Part shown: positions 19,003 through 28,299 of the stretch, in pieces | Position numbering within the stretch: position 1 is the stretch's first letter | Layout: each line of letters starts with the position of its first letter | Source: Cymbomonas tetramitiformis | Lineage: Eukaryota > Chlorophyta > Pyramimonadophyceae > Pyramimonadales > Pyramimonadaceae | Assembly (NCBI GenBank): GCA_001247695.2 | Contig: LGRX02035483.1 | Span: 1-64,000 of the forward strand | DNA length: 64,000 bases | Direction: 5' to 3' | Made by a program: the position numbers and the translations under genes | The notes under the pieces: generated by a model | What the model was told of the DNA's origin: nothing | The model's input: the letters and a program-made list of their open reading frames with translations, nothing else | Database searches by the model: none

Positions 19003-20559
19003 CTAGGATATTTTGATTAATCTAGGCACAGTCTCGTTAAAGTCGGAGGGATCGGTGATGCGCGCGTCCTTCGAATTTTCGAGTCCGACTGCCTCAATTG
19101 TCGAGTCATCCAGCGTAATAGCCTTATAGAATTTAGCTTCCACTTTGTTTCTTTCCTTGAGATTAGCTTGCGCATCTGTCACCAACATGGAGAGCGCCAT
19201 ACTCTTATTGGCAGAAGTGTTAGAGAAATAACCCGCGGCATTTCCGATCGAAACGAGTATTGCGTAGAGTAACTGGAGACCCTGTGCGAAGGGGTAAATT
19301 CCTGGAAACGCGAGTGACAGCACTTTTAGGGTCGCGATGGTGTATGACATGTATGTCAGCAACTGTGCCGACTTGCGTGCCGTGGCCTTTTTATTCGCGT
19401 CGCGGTGTAGGGCTATGGTCGGCGCCAGAGAACCGCTGACCGCAGCCATGCCCGATCTTCGTAGCTTTGCGTGCCACGATATGTCCTGATGCCACAATTC
19501 TCTTAACTTTATCAGTCCCGACAAGATCCCAAAGCAAGCGATAAGCGACGTCATCACGGAAGCTGGATTTTTAATACCGAAAAATGTACTCTGAAGGGGT
19601 CCCCAGATGTAACTTTTGACCCAGCCGTCGTGCCGCTTGCACGCGGCGTCCACTTGAAACGCGATTTGGACCGCTCCCGTAACAAGTCTCACAACGTTCG
19701 CACTGTTTTTGTAGCACCACGAGATCGCTTGGTAGATTGAAGCCGCAGCATGCAACAACGTTGTCCAATTAGCAAGAATCACCACAACGTCGACGCCAGA
19801 AGTGGTGAACGAACGGTATCGTTTTTGAGACTCGTACGCACTGTGCCTCTTTCTTTTAAGAAGAAGTGCCATCTCCCCACCGATTTTTTCATCGCAGTAC
19901 GTGCCTTTTAATTTGTCGGCTTCATCCGATGATTGCGCCTTTCGCAAACGATCACACTTCTCGTAGTTTTGGGTGCATTCGCTTAGCTCCTTTTCCTTTT
20001 TGAAGATCTCAGCTTTTTGATCCGCGATCGCTTTATCCGTGGCGGACTTTAAATCGCGCAGATTAAGAATGAGGGCTGTCTGCAAATCTGCAGGCGGCGC
20101 GCTTCCGTCATCTTCATGCTCGATCATATGATTTACGAGCTTTTGAAAAGAGGCGTCGGTTTTCTTTAAGAGTTCCTGCAGGTCGGCGTTGTACGCGAAT
20201 AACGTGTTTTTATTGAGTATATCGTTTAAGTACTCTGGCAAATGTTTTATGAAGACGCTTTTCAAACTCGAGTGCTCGTTCAACTCGACGGGCAGGTCCA
20301 AAGTATCTTCCGGCTTGGCCATGACGTTCACTAGCTGTTTATACAGGGGGTTTTGATCAGAACCCTTCTTGCTTTTGAGTTCTTTCTTCAGTGTTTCATA
20401 CACTTCCTTTTGCAACGAAGGCATCATTTGCTGAATTTTAATTTCACTTACGGGCGATTCATCATCCAACTCCTCAAAACCTACTGGCTTGGCAAGTCCG
20501 GACATTGAAAGGCGTCCATGATTCCGAGCGGGCGAATCGACGTAAGGGCTAACACTCAT
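19003..20559 (-). CDS. Helical membrane-associated protein of unknown function (518 residues)
   Basis: The N-terminal half (to ~240) is acidic to neutral helix with a likely coiled coil around residues 165-215 (KEKELSECTQNYEKCDRLRK in pattern). The C-terminal half has several hydrophobic stretches: VDVVVILANWTTLLHAAASIY, SVMTSLIACFGILSGLI, and a long one with YPFAQGLQLLYAILVSIGNAA. This suggests a membrane protein with a cytoplasmic coiled coil. The ATG at 20559 is used. A TATA box lies 124 nt upstream, implying a longer leader. It is tandem with the next gene (same strand) and may be its diverged relative. Confidence 0.72.
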   Translation of the reverse strand: MSVSPYVDSPARNHGRLSMSGLAKPVGFEELDDESPVSEIKIQQMMPSLQKEVYETLKKELKSKKGSDQNPLYKQLVNVMAKPEDTLDLPVELNEHSSLKSVFIKHLPEYLNDILNKNTLFAYNADLQELLKKTDASFQKLVNHMIEHEDDGSAPPADLQTALILNLRDLKSATDKAIADQKAEIFKKEKELSECTQNYEKCDRLRKAQSSDEADKLKGTYCDEKIGGEMALLLKRKRHSAYESQKRYRSFTTSGVDVVVILANWTTLLHAAASIYQAISWCYKNSANVVRLVTGAVQIAFQVDAACKRHDGWVKSYIWGPLQSTFFGIKNPASVMTSLIACFGILSGLIKLRELWHQDISWHAKLRRSGMAAVSGSLAPTIALHRDANKKATARKSAQLLTYMSYTIATLKVLSLAFPGIYPFAQGLQLLYAILVSIGNAAGYFSNTSANKSMALSMLVTDAQANLKERNKVEAKFYKAITLDDSTIEAVGLENSKDARITDPSDFNETVPRLIKIS

Positions 20560-20682
20560 GTCGCAGGTCAATCGTGGATGCTTATCAGGTCAGGTGCAAC
20601 CGCGTCGGTCCAAAGCAAGGCCGCGATGAAAATACGCGCACACTCGATGGGCGGAAAGTCTAGCTTCGAACGGTTTAGGGTG

Positions 20683-20690
20683 TATTTATA
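20683..20690 (-). promoter_or_regulatory. TATA box for the gene at 20559
   Basis: TATAAATA on the minus strand, 124 nt before the ATG at 20559. Confidence 0.5.
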
Positions 20691-20771
20691 CATACGCATG
20701 CTTTGTTTATGAAGTTTAGTTTGCAAAACATGACCGCGATCTCTTGTTTTTGGAGCTCGTGATTAACGTGG

Positions 20772-22619
20772 TTAAGCTCCCAGCCACTCGTCCAACTTCT
20801 CGTGTATCTGCTGGAACATTTTTTCGTCGCTCTCCTCAATTCTGTCAAACGCTTTGTCGAAGACAGTCTGATTTCTTTGTATGTGATTGTTCCAACTTAA
20901 ACGCAGTTGCCTCTTTGCGCGGTCGGTATTCGCGTATTTCTCGTATTCAACGTACTTGGTTTTTTTCGAGGCGCCATTTATTTTTGCATATTGATACACA
21001 TCTCCGATTTTTAAGGCCTCACCTCCATTATCTTCACTGGGCGGGTCGAGGTGAACTTCTCGCATGCAGGTGAATTTGCACGCTCTCATGTAGTAATTCC
21101 TGATACGATCTATTTTCCGTTCCTTATTTGCATTTTTCATCTTACCAAGATTGAGAAGAGAGAGAATCAAATCAAGTCGCGAATGGTTGAGATCATCGAA
21201 ACCGTCGTGTTTTGCGTCGTAGCGCTGCTGAAAGGTTTTACCGTAGACGGGGGAATTGCGAATAGCCTCGGTGCTGTGATACACGATTTTCAACTCCGTT
21301 TTTACCAGATCGGCTTTGTAATTGTGATCTTTCTTTAAGGTGTAGCATACCCGCAAGTCGGTTATTGTCGACGCAAGACCCAAGCTTCCATCCCGTATGG
21401 CTGTGCACGTATCGCGAGTGAACTGAAGACAGTTGCCAACGTTTTTGCGTACTATTTCAGCAAGATTTTTTGTCAGATAATTCGACGCCGCCTCTTCTGC
21501 CGCCTTCCGTGCATCTTTTTGCCACTTATCATCCAAATCAAAAGAATGCGTGACCATTTCCAGTAACTCCGGTAAGAAGTCGTGAGTTATGATATCTTGC
21601 GTTTTCGCACACAGCCTTTCACATAGCATGCCTAAGTTTTGATCGATTCGCTGATGGCCGTTTTCGAGTTCCTCCATGACGGCCAACTGATCGTGTAGCA
21701 CCTCGTAGCCCCACACATAAAATAAACCCGTAAAGTTTGCTGCAAGCAGATCCGCGGCAGGCTTTCCTTTATCGCTTATACAATCTAGCCAAGAGAATTC
21801 CTGCTTCTTCACTATTCCAATGAACCATTTATATATTCGATTTTTTACGTCTGAATCCGTAGACGTTTCGGCTGCCGGTTTATAATACGGCGAAAGATAA
21901 TGAGTTTCGAGCAACAGATCACTCGTATGAATAACGTTTATAATCGAAAAGCTTCCGTACATTAAGATAAGCCTTAGATCGTTGCCAAAAGTCCCACCAA
22001 CTTCCGTGTTGTACTGAAGCTCGCCTTGTATCCTGGCCTCCTCGAGGTTCTTTTTGGCCTCTTTCGTTTGCAGATGCAACGTTAGGACGTTTCCACAATC
22101 CACCTCAACCTCTTCTTCGCAAGCAAGCAACTCGGATCTGCAACGCTTCACGCTTGTGTCTAAATCGCTGATTCTCTCATCATTGAAAGACATGTATTTC
22201 GTGTGCACCTTCATGATCTCTTCTGTCAACTCTTTCAGTTCGTTCACCGTGTCCGCCAGAAGACTTTTAAGCTTGTCTGGCGGCAGCATATCTTGAAGAC
22301 CCGCGTCGTACATTTTCACAAAAGTCAAAACAAGTTTCGCAGCTTTCTTGATTTCCTCTCTGAACCACCACAGGCAATCCGGGTCGTCGGTGATAAGCTG
22401 ATAAACCATTACAGCCAAAGAGTAAAAGTCTTTGGTGCTGCGTGCTTCGTCATTAACAATCCGGGGTAAAACTTTTTGTAACTTGCTCGTTCGCTCAGAG
22501 ACAAACAGCTCTAGCAAGTTTCCTGTCGCGTTGTTGCTGACGATTGCGCTCGCATCATCGGAGGTGAGCGACTTCAGAAAACCATCCGTAACATCGCTCC
22601 CAAGAGCTAAGGTGTTCAT
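20772..22619 (-). CDS. Large helical protein of unknown function (615 residues)
   Basis: No family is recognised. It is almost wholly amphipathic helix. A likely coiled coil lies around residues 130-210 (runs such as LDTSVKRCRSELLACEEEVE), followed by mixed segments and a basic C-terminal third. The open frame extends upstream to an ATG at 22805, but a TATA box at 22695-22702 sits inside that extension. I therefore choose the ATG at 22619, 76 nt downstream of the box, as for neighbouring genes. The N-terminal helices and Cys-containing coiled coil resemble those of the next gene (19003-20559), suggesting an old tandem duplication (inference). Confidence 0.72.
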   Translation of the reverse strand: MNTLALGSDVTDGFLKSLTSDDASAIVSNNATGNLLELFVSERTSKLQKVLPRIVNDEARSTKDFYSLAVMVYQLITDDPDCLWWFREEIKKAAKLVLTFVKMYDAGLQDMLPPDKLKSLLADTVNELKELTEEIMKVHTKYMSFNDERISDLDTSVKRCRSELLACEEEVEVDCGNVLTLHLQTKEAKKNLEEARIQGELQYNTEVGGTFGNDLRLILMYGSFSIINVIHTSDLLLETHYLSPYYKPAAETSTDSDVKNRIYKWFIGIVKKQEFSWLDCISDKGKPAADLLAANFTGLFYVWGYEVLHDQLAVMEELENGHQRIDQNLGMLCERLCAKTQDIITHDFLPELLEMVTHSFDLDDKWQKDARKAAEEAASNYLTKNLAEIVRKNVGNCLQFTRDTCTAIRDGSLGLASTITDLRVCYTLKKDHNYKADLVKTELKIVYHSTEAIRNSPVYGKTFQQRYDAKHDGFDDLNHSRLDLILSLLNLGKMKNANKERKIDRIRNYYMRACKFTCMREVHLDPPSEDNGGEALKIGDVYQYAKINGASKKTKYVEYEKYANTDRAKRQLRLSWNNHIQRNQTVFDKAFDRIEESDEKMFQQIHEKLDEWLGA

Positions 22620-23124
22620 CTTGCAGAATCGACTTTTACGCGCACTGAGATGTTTACAACGGGTGTGTCTACTAAACTCCTCCGCGTGCATGTGTATATA
22701 TATCGAATTTCTCCTTTTGTCCCATCTGTGCAAGCACGGACCGAGAACTGCCTGTTGTCTATCCACTTTGTCGTAAACTGCGGGCGTTGTGTGCAACTCG
22801 TTCATAGTCGTTGTCCGGAACTTGGAACCGTGTCGGTGAGGTCAGCGTGCACAGCACACGTTTATGAATGCGCGTTTACAGGTGCTTCAATTCCCATAAA
22901 ACAAGTTGCAACTGAGATGGGTACTAGTATATAATACGCAAACATATATCATCGTACAAATTTAATCTATGTACACCAAAGAATTGTCTATGAAGTCTTC
23001 TAGGCGAGAGATTTCGATTCATTTCACAGTGCTAAGCCTATAATATTGCTGATACATTGGAATCTATATCCTCGATCCATCATTATTTGCGGCACTTGCA
23101 GATTTCAATTCCCGCGAATATAGG
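22620..23124. other. Intergenic with promoter
   Basis: This holds the TATA box of the 615-residue gene. Between about 22806 and 23124 I see nothing recognisable. Confidence 0.5.
22695..22702 (-). promoter_or_regulatory. TATA box for the gene at 22619
   Basis: TATATATA on the minus strand, 76 nt before the chosen ATG at 22619. It decides the start. Confidence 0.6.
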
Positions 23125-24795
23125 TCAATTCTCATCAATATTCAATGTTTCGATATGTACAAATTTGCTATCGATCAATAACAATGTCTCGAACGTGGCA
23201 TCGCTACAGGGGCAGTCGTTCTCTTGCGCGTACTTAAAGCAGTCCACGAACCCGCCTCGGAAAGCCGCCAGGACCGTCTCCTCGGTCCACGCGCATCCGT
23301 GCTCGTGCGCGTATTTGAGACACTCCAGATTGTTCATCACCGCCGCGGCCTCGCACGTCCTCGAGGTCCACGGACAACCGTGCTCGTGCGCATAGATCAA
23401 GCACTCGAGTCGATCAAAAGACGCCGCCACCTCGCAAACCTCATCGTCCCATGGACACCCGTGCTCGTGCGCGTACCTCAGGCAGTCCAGCCTACCTTCC
23501 ATCGCCGCGTAGTTTGGCGTACACGCGTCCCATGGACACCCGTGCTCGTGCGCGTACTTCAGGCATTCCAGACTGCTGACTGCTTCTCGGCAGACCTTCG
23601 CGTTCCAAGGGCAGCCGGCCTCGTGAGCGTACGCGAGGCCCTCGAGCCAGCCACGCGCGGCGGCCGCAAGGCAAACATCCGCGTCCCACGGAAAGCCGGC
23701 CTCGTGGGCGTACCGCAGACACGCGAGACTGTTATACGCGGCGGCGCAATAACACACTCGCGGACTCGGCAAGCAACCTTGCTCGTGCGCATAGCGCAAG
23801 CACTCAAGCTGACCCGTCGCGGCGGAATTCTCCAGAGTTGTATGATCCCACGCACAGCCGTTCTCGTGTGCGTAAGTCAAACAGTCCAGATGACCGCCAT
23901 GCGCCGCGGCGCAACAGGTGTTCTCGCGCCAGCCAAAGTCGTGCTCGTGTGCGAAAACTAGGCAGTCCAAGTGCCCGTAATCGGCGGCCAATTCGCACAC
24001 CCGATTTTCCGGAAGATCTGGTGCATCGAGATGCTCATGGAGATAGCGCAGGCAGTCGAGATGGCCCTTCTGTGCAGCTATCTCGCACAGTTTGAAACTC
24101 AGTGAGCACCCGTTCTCGTGAGCGTACTTCAGGCAAGCCACGTGACCTCGCACCGTCGCCTCGTTGCAGATCATCCACGTATCCCGAGCGAAATGATGCT
24201 CCTGTTTGTGCTTCAAACATCCCAGTTGACCGTTGTGGACCGTCGCCACTGAGGCGTCGCCCCTGCTGCCATGCTGATGAGCGTACGCCAAACAAGCCAG
24301 GTGACGACCGGCGGCGGCAGAGTCCAACACGCCCTTGTGAGGCGCAACAACGATGGTCGGCTCCAACGGACAGCCATGCTCGTGCGCGTACGCCATACAG
24401 GCCAGATGCCCTCCGCGTGCGGCAAACAGACAGGCCCAGTTAGACACCCACGACGGGTACGAGGCGTGCGCACGCTTTAGCGTCTCCAAGTTCCCGCGCT
24501 TCGCGACCTCGGATACAAACGTCGCGGGAAAGCAACTCGTGTCGGTTGAAAGAAGCGCGGACACAAAGTCGAAAAGAGAGGGCGTAGCACTCAGCACGTC
24601 GTAGGCCCGCAACCGCACGCATGCGCCGTAGAGTTCCCTGGCGTCCCTGCACGTCATCCTTAGAATCGCTCTGTCGTCCGGAGATAACAGCGAGTCGATA
24701 TCGGTTTGCCACAGGTCCGTGAACAAACAGCCGACTAACGTTGCAGAAGTGGGTCTCCGCCAAAGCGCGACGGGAAACGATTCCGTGATCAACAT
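23125..24795 (-). CDS. Ankyrin-type repeat protein with F-box-like N-terminus (paralogue 4)
   Basis: At 556 residues this is the longest of the four. The F-box-like part (residues ~25-60) reads LWQTDIDSLLSPDDRAILRMT, then LSATPSLFDF. About 16 repeats follow, several degenerate near the start (one with a KHKQEHHFARD variant, one with an insertion LDAPDLPENR) and regular YAHEHGCPWDxxTC units toward the end. The C-terminal ~20 residues lack the repeat. The GTCGATCGAAC element lies 87 nt upstream and no TATA box is close. It probably shares function with paralogues 1-3 but differs in target-binding surface. Confidence 0.85.
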   Translation of the reverse strand: MLITESFPVALWRRPTSATLVGCLFTDLWQTDIDSLLSPDDRAILRMTCRDARELYGACVRLRAYDVLSATPSLFDFVSALLSTDTSCFPATFVSEVAKRGNLETLKRAHASYPSWVSNWACLFAARGGHLACMAYAHEHGCPLEPTIVVAPHKGVLDSAAAGRHLACLAYAHQHGSRGDASVATVHNGQLGCLKHKQEHHFARDTWMICNEATVRGHVACLKYAHENGCSLSFKLCEIAAQKGHLDCLRYLHEHLDAPDLPENRVCELAADYGHLDCLVFAHEHDFGWRENTCCAAAHGGHLDCLTYAHENGCAWDHTTLENSAATGQLECLRYAHEQGCLPSPRVCYCAAAYNSLACLRYAHEAGFPWDADVCLAAAARGWLEGLAYAHEAGCPWNAKVCREAVSSLECLKYAHEHGCPWDACTPNYAAMEGRLDCLRYAHEHGCPWDDEVCEVAASFDRLECLIYAHEHGCPWTSRTCEAAAVMNNLECLKYAHEHGCAWTEETVLAAFRGGFVDCFKYAQENDCPCSDATFETLLLIDSKFVHIETLNIDEN

Positions 24796-24881
24796 GCGCC
24801 TTTCAGGATAGACTCTCGTGGCTCCGGTAGATCAGGAGGTTACGCTTTTTGAAGCAACGCTCGCGCGCGAGTGGTGCACAT

Positions 24882-24892
24882 GTTCGATCGAC
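24882..24892 (-). promoter_or_regulatory. GTCGATCGAAC element upstream of ankyrin gene 4
   Basis: Exact element on the minus strand, 87 nt before the ATG at 24795. Confidence 0.65.
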
Positions 24893-25019
24893 GTATATCA
24901 GCCGAGGAAACGGTTCCCGAAAAAGCCCCTCATAACAAAACATTCTCCGTGTTGCGCATAATTTGGACGAGGCTACTTTTCACTCATAACGCTGCACCGC
25001 TACCTTTGGAGGCTCAAAA

Positions 25020-25178
25020 CTTAAGTTTTAATAGGTGTGGGAACTTTGTGGAAGTTATACCCACATCCTGTACATACATTCTAAGGTTGTTGTTATGTGT
25101 CAACAATCTGGGCTGCAAATTCGCACTGCCAAAAGAGTCCTACAAACTTCGTCTCCTTACGAAACCTGACTCTTATAA
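25020..25178 (-). repeat. Dispersed ~160-bp repeat, copy A1 (reverse)
   Basis: Hallmarks read in reverse: TAGGTGTGGGAACTTTGTGG at its 3' end, CATCCTGTACAT in the middle, CACTGCCAAAA and CTCCTTACGAAACCTGACTC at its 5' end. It lies head to head with copy A2. Confidence 0.75.
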
Positions 25179-25335
25179 ACAGTTTTTGTAAGAGGTGAGA
25201 TTTTGTAGCTCGGTTTTGGCACCGAGCTTTTAAGGACTGTATTGTCGACACATAACAATTATACTATAAACCATGTAAAAAGTGGATACATCACTTCCAA
25301 GAAAATTTCCGCACCTGTCGAAAAATCGAATCTTC
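25175..25335 (+). repeat. Dispersed ~160-bp repeat, copy A2 (forward)
   Basis: It runs from TTTTTGTAAGAGGTGAG through GGTTTTGGCACCGAG, ACACATAACAATTATACTAT and AAGTGGATACATCACTTCC to CACCTGTCGAAAAATCGA. With A1 it makes an imperfect palindrome of over 300 bp. Confidence 0.8.
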
Positions 25336-25656
25336 ATTTTTTGCCGGTAGGATTCAGGTATTTTCTTTATCATGTTCTCTTAGCGCGTGTGTGAAAGGAT
25401 GTCGTGTTTTAAAAATCATTCAAACTTCATCTTGTAAATTGTGGGCTGGTTATGGCACTGAGTCTAAGATACATTCTTGAGGCCTTTTTAGAGTCTTCCC
25501 GAGATCAAAAAAATCACGAAATGTATACCTGCAATATAAATGTGTGTGGAAATTGTCGTACTGATAGATACTGCTTCGTAAAAACTTTTTGAAAAGGCAG
25601 TTCTTATAAAAGGTCGGAATTTGTGGATTGGTGTCGGCAGTGAGATTTGCTATTCG

Positions 25657-26661
25657 ATGAGTGTCGTTTGCGATTGCATCGAACGTTTGGGTGCCTTGTT
25701 TGAGCGAATGGATCGAAGAAAGTTGCATTTTGTTCGCGACGATTTCGTGCACTACTGCACAGGCACCTCGCAGTGGAAAGGGAAACCCATCCCCGTCGTG
25801 GGAACAACTGGCAACCGCACGGTGCTGTTTGACGATAACGCCCATTCCGGAGTGGCTCGCAAGATCCCGACGAATGCGGATCATCAATCCCCTGTGCTCA
25901 TTCAAGTGAACATCGTCGATTGTCTTTTAAGCGACAACTACTTTCTGGACCGCTTAAAGGAGGAAAGTGTCGAGTTGGAGGACGTGAGCACCTTCTTTTT
26001 TGACGTGGACGGCACTGTCACGCCTTTTAACGTGGGCGGACATGTGTCGGTGACGCGCGGCTTGCGCAACGCGTGTCCGGATAGTCGAGCTTTCAAAGAG
26101 TCGTCATTCACGGACACGATTAATTTTTTGAAGAATCGAGGCTTGTTGCAACTTGACAATTGCGAGGGTACTCTGGAGGCATCTCTCGCCTGTAAAAAAG
26201 TGTGCGAAGCCTTTTACGTTTTACTGTCGCATCCGAGGATGCAGGCTCGTGTTATTTTCCGCACCTTTGGAAGCACCATCGGTCGATTCCTGCCCGAAAT
26301 ACGAGCGCGCGCGAGCTCGTGTCAATTCGAGGTTTCAGATTCGAGGTATCTGCTATTCCAAAGCGACGAAAACGCGGTGCACGTTCTATACATTCCGGAA
26401 GCCAAGAGCGAACAGGCCCAGAGTCTTCAACGTTTGAGTCGTGCACGAGACTTACAACTCGACATAAAATGCGTAGAGTGGAGACGCTCGTTGATGGACG
26501 ACGGAACATATACCACCTGCGAGGCAGATTTCGACGCGTTGAAAAAAACGCATGTAGAGTCGAACGACTTATCCTTCAACATGAATGACCGGTTGCACGA
26601 AAGCTTCGCGTACTATCAACGACTGGAGAATGGCGTGGAAATTAAGAAATACGCTTTTTAA
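25657..26661 (+). CDS. Unknown protein with HAD-like motifs in unusual order (334 residues)
   Basis: The clearest motif is FFFDVDGTVTPF (residues 113-124), matching motif I (DxDGT) of haloacid-dehalogenase-fold hydrolases. A possible motif II is FRTFGST (201-207). An LFDDNAHS segment (57-64), like HAD motif IV, lies before motif I rather than after it, so the domain may be rearranged or only partly HAD-like. No signal or membrane segment is seen. The ATG at 25657 is the first in frame; the upstream frame lies in repeat sequence. A phosphatase role is an inference. Confidence 0.65.
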   Translation: MSVVCDCIERLGALFERMDRRKLHFVRDDFVHYCTGTSQWKGKPIPVVGTTGNRTVLFDDNAHSGVARKIPTNADHQSPVLIQVNIVDCLLSDNYFLDRLKEESVELEDVSTFFFDVDGTVTPFNVGGHVSVTRGLRNACPDSRAFKESSFTDTINFLKNRGLLQLDNCEGTLEASLACKKVCEAFYVLLSHPRMQARVIFRTFGSTIGRFLPEIRARASSCQFEVSDSRYLLFQSDENAVHVLYIPEAKSEQAQSLQRLSRARDLQLDIKCVEWRRSLMDDGTYTTCEADFDALKKTHVESNDLSFNMNDRLHESFAYYQRLENGVEIKKYAF

Positions 26662-27100
26662 TTGGGAATTGAATTGGATTGTTACCGTCAGCTGCACACA
26701 CGGTTTACGTGGCTTTTAAGTTATTTGCTCGATACGCATGGGGGTAGATCGTTAGATTTTGACGATCACGCCGTCGAGTGTTGCTTTTCGGTATGTTGTT
26801 TGCTGAGAACATAATTCGCCGAGCGCGCCAACGTTTCGAAAAATCGCAGTTCGCAAAGCCGGTCTGACCGGGTTGTCGATATTTTTCGCGCGCGCGCAAC
26901 ACCCCCCTTCGCTTCGCGCGAAATTTATTCCACACGCGAGAATTCAAACGAGCGGACGAGGCTTCAGTGAGAAATAAAGTGGATTGTGGAATGTTCGAGG
27001 CTGAGTTTTCCTAGGCGATTTTACGGTTTCCAGCAAAGGCCACATCGATTCCCAAGATGTGCGATCGCTCGCTTCTAGGCGTCTCTTCATGTTGATCGAC
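26662..27100. other. Intergenic, mostly duplicated element
   Basis: From about 26713 this is the first copy of the ~565-bp inverted duplication, with GC palindrome 3 inside. No gene before 27101. Confidence 0.6.
26883..26923. repeat. GC-stem, poly-C-loop palindrome 3 (shortened right arm)
   Basis: The left arm is full length, the right arm is only CTTCGCGCGAAA, and the C-run is six. It is inside the ~565-bp element. Confidence 0.85.
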
Positions 27101-27271
27101 TCAATACGCGTCCCAATACGTATTGATGAGAGTGTTGTACAGGTTTGTCTTTGTTAGATACACGTCATTGGGACCTACCATTTTCTCAAGGTATGCACCG
27201 CACAGAAGTACAAAAAAAATAACGATCGCGGTGATGATGAGATGTTCACTCGCGCGGCACACACGCCTCAT
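27101..27271 (-). CDS. Membrane microprotein (56 residues)
   Basis: The small frame begins MRRVCRASEHLIITAIVIFF, giving a basic N-terminus and one membrane span (about residues 11-29, continuing VLLCGAYL), then a polar tail rich in Asn, Thr and Tyr. It lies in copy 1 of the ~565-bp element. The other copy (59792-59962) has the same total length but carries a one-base deletion in the T-run and a compensating insertion later, with a stop between. That pattern fits a once-coding frame now broken there. The function is unknown. It could equally be a chance frame in a non-coding element. Confidence 0.45.
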   Translation of the reverse strand: MRRVCRASEHLIITAIVIFFVLLCGAYLEKMVGPNDVYLTKTNLYNTLINTYWDAY

Positions 27272-27352
27272 GACTATGCTTTTTTTCCGGGGTGCAAAGG
27301 AGCGACCGTAACCGTACTTTCGTACATACAGAGGGACTTTGAGGTGTGTTTG

Positions 27353-27360
27353 TATATATA
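27353..27360 (+). promoter_or_regulatory. TATA box for the gene at 27420
   Basis: TATATATA, 60-67 nt before the ATG at 27420. Confidence 0.6.
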
Positions 27361-27419
27361 CACCTATTCATGCATGCACATGTGCGTGTGCGTGAAGACA
27401 CGCGGGTCTTTTTGCGAAG

Positions 27420-27953
27420 ATGAGAAATCCCGATTTCAGCGCTTTGAATCGCTCTCTCCGAGCGGTCCGATCATGGAGAGTGCGCAGGCAGCGCGCTGCG
27501 AGAGGCATTTACGAAAGAGCTCGAAGAAATCGAAGCGAGAACGTGCGTCGACAATCGCGAACGCGTCCACTTCAAGCAAACGGACATCTCGAAGCGTTCG
27601 ACGCTTCGAGACAAACCTTCGGGAAAACGGATATGGCTTTCTGGCATACATCACCGACGCTCGAAGAGGCCTCTTTGGCGCCCGACATTCGATTTCAGAT
27701 TCGTTCAAAGGTGGACGACAGCGTAGTCGTGTGTCGTGGAAGACGAAAGCAAACCTCGGTGGAGCAGTTGCGGAGGAACGATGTCGTCAATGTGCTGGTA
27801 GCGCCCGAGGACGTCGACTCGGGAGGTGGCCTCGATACGGAGAGCACGCAGGTCAAGCACGTTTATGCGATGTGGGACTCGGTCAGTTACCTGATCATAA
27901 ACGTCACGTCGAGCAGCGCGCTCTTATCCGATTACGTGATGCGACGCCTGTGA
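27420..27953 (+). CDS. Small basic protein of unknown function (177 residues)
   Basis: The N-terminal ~75 residues are strongly basic and Arg-rich (LRAVRSWRVRRQRAARGIYE in pattern), like a nucleic-acid-binding or virion DNA-associated tail. The C-terminal ~100 residues look folded, with a strand-rich segment (DIRFQIRSKVDDSVVVCRGRR, DVVNVLVAPEDVD). The start is fixed by the TATA box 60 nt upstream. No family is recognised. The basic tail suggests a DNA- or RNA-binding role (inference). Confidence 0.62.
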   Translation: MRNPDFSALNRSLRAVRSWRVRRQRAARGIYERARRNRSENVRRQSRTRPLQANGHLEAFDASRQTFGKTDMAFWHTSPTLEEASLAPDIRFQIRSKVDDSVVVCRGRRKQTSVEQLRRNDVVNVLVAPEDVDSGGGLDTESTQVKHVYAMWDSVSYLIINVTSSSALLSDYVMRRL

Positions 27954-28299
27954 GTCGGTTGGACCATCCGCATTGCCGCACGGCAATCCGTTTTGTAAAC
28001 TTTTAACGTTGGGTGTATGATACAAATTCCCAGAAGCGTACGTATGCTCGTACAAACCCTACGAGCACTAAAGAGTCAGAATTTTAAACTGCGCTCACAA
28101 GCACTAAGTCCGTTTTGGCTGTGAGATTTTAAAGATTGCATCGTAAACACATAACAATAGTAATATATATAATACAAAGAGCGGAGAGGTCACTTCCACA
28201 AAATCCTCACATCTATTTTGAAATAAACTCTTGGCTTACTCGTGTAAGAGATAGGTTTGTTTTTCAAAGGGCGTGGTTTTTCTTATGTCTTTTTCGGCT
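27954..28299. other. Convergent intergenic region with dispersed repeat
   Basis: This holds repeat copy B between two converging genes and nothing else recognised. Confidence 0.55.
28085..28234 (+). repeat. Dispersed ~160-bp repeat, copy B (forward)
   Basis: It contains GTTTTGGCTGTGAGATTTTA, ACACATAACAATAGTAATAT, GGTCACTTCCACAAAATCC and a degraded 3' end. It lies 3' of the gene ending at 27953, in the same direction. Confidence 0.78.

Larger units (their letters stand above)
24796..25656. other. Divergent intergenic region filled with dispersed repeats
   Basis: This contains the promoter element of ankyrin gene 4, two head-to-head copies of the ~160-bp dispersed repeat (25020-25335) and more degenerate repeat-like sequence to about 25650. 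The start of the following frame overlaps the last of these. Confidence 0.6.
26713..27275 (+). repeat. ~565-bp element, copy 1
   Basis: This is repeated in inverted orientation at about 59787-60354, at roughly 88-90% identity by eye along its whole length. It contains GC palindrome 3 and a 56-codon membrane-protein frame on the minus strand. The flanks outside these limits do not match, so this is a discrete unit. Confidence 0.88.
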
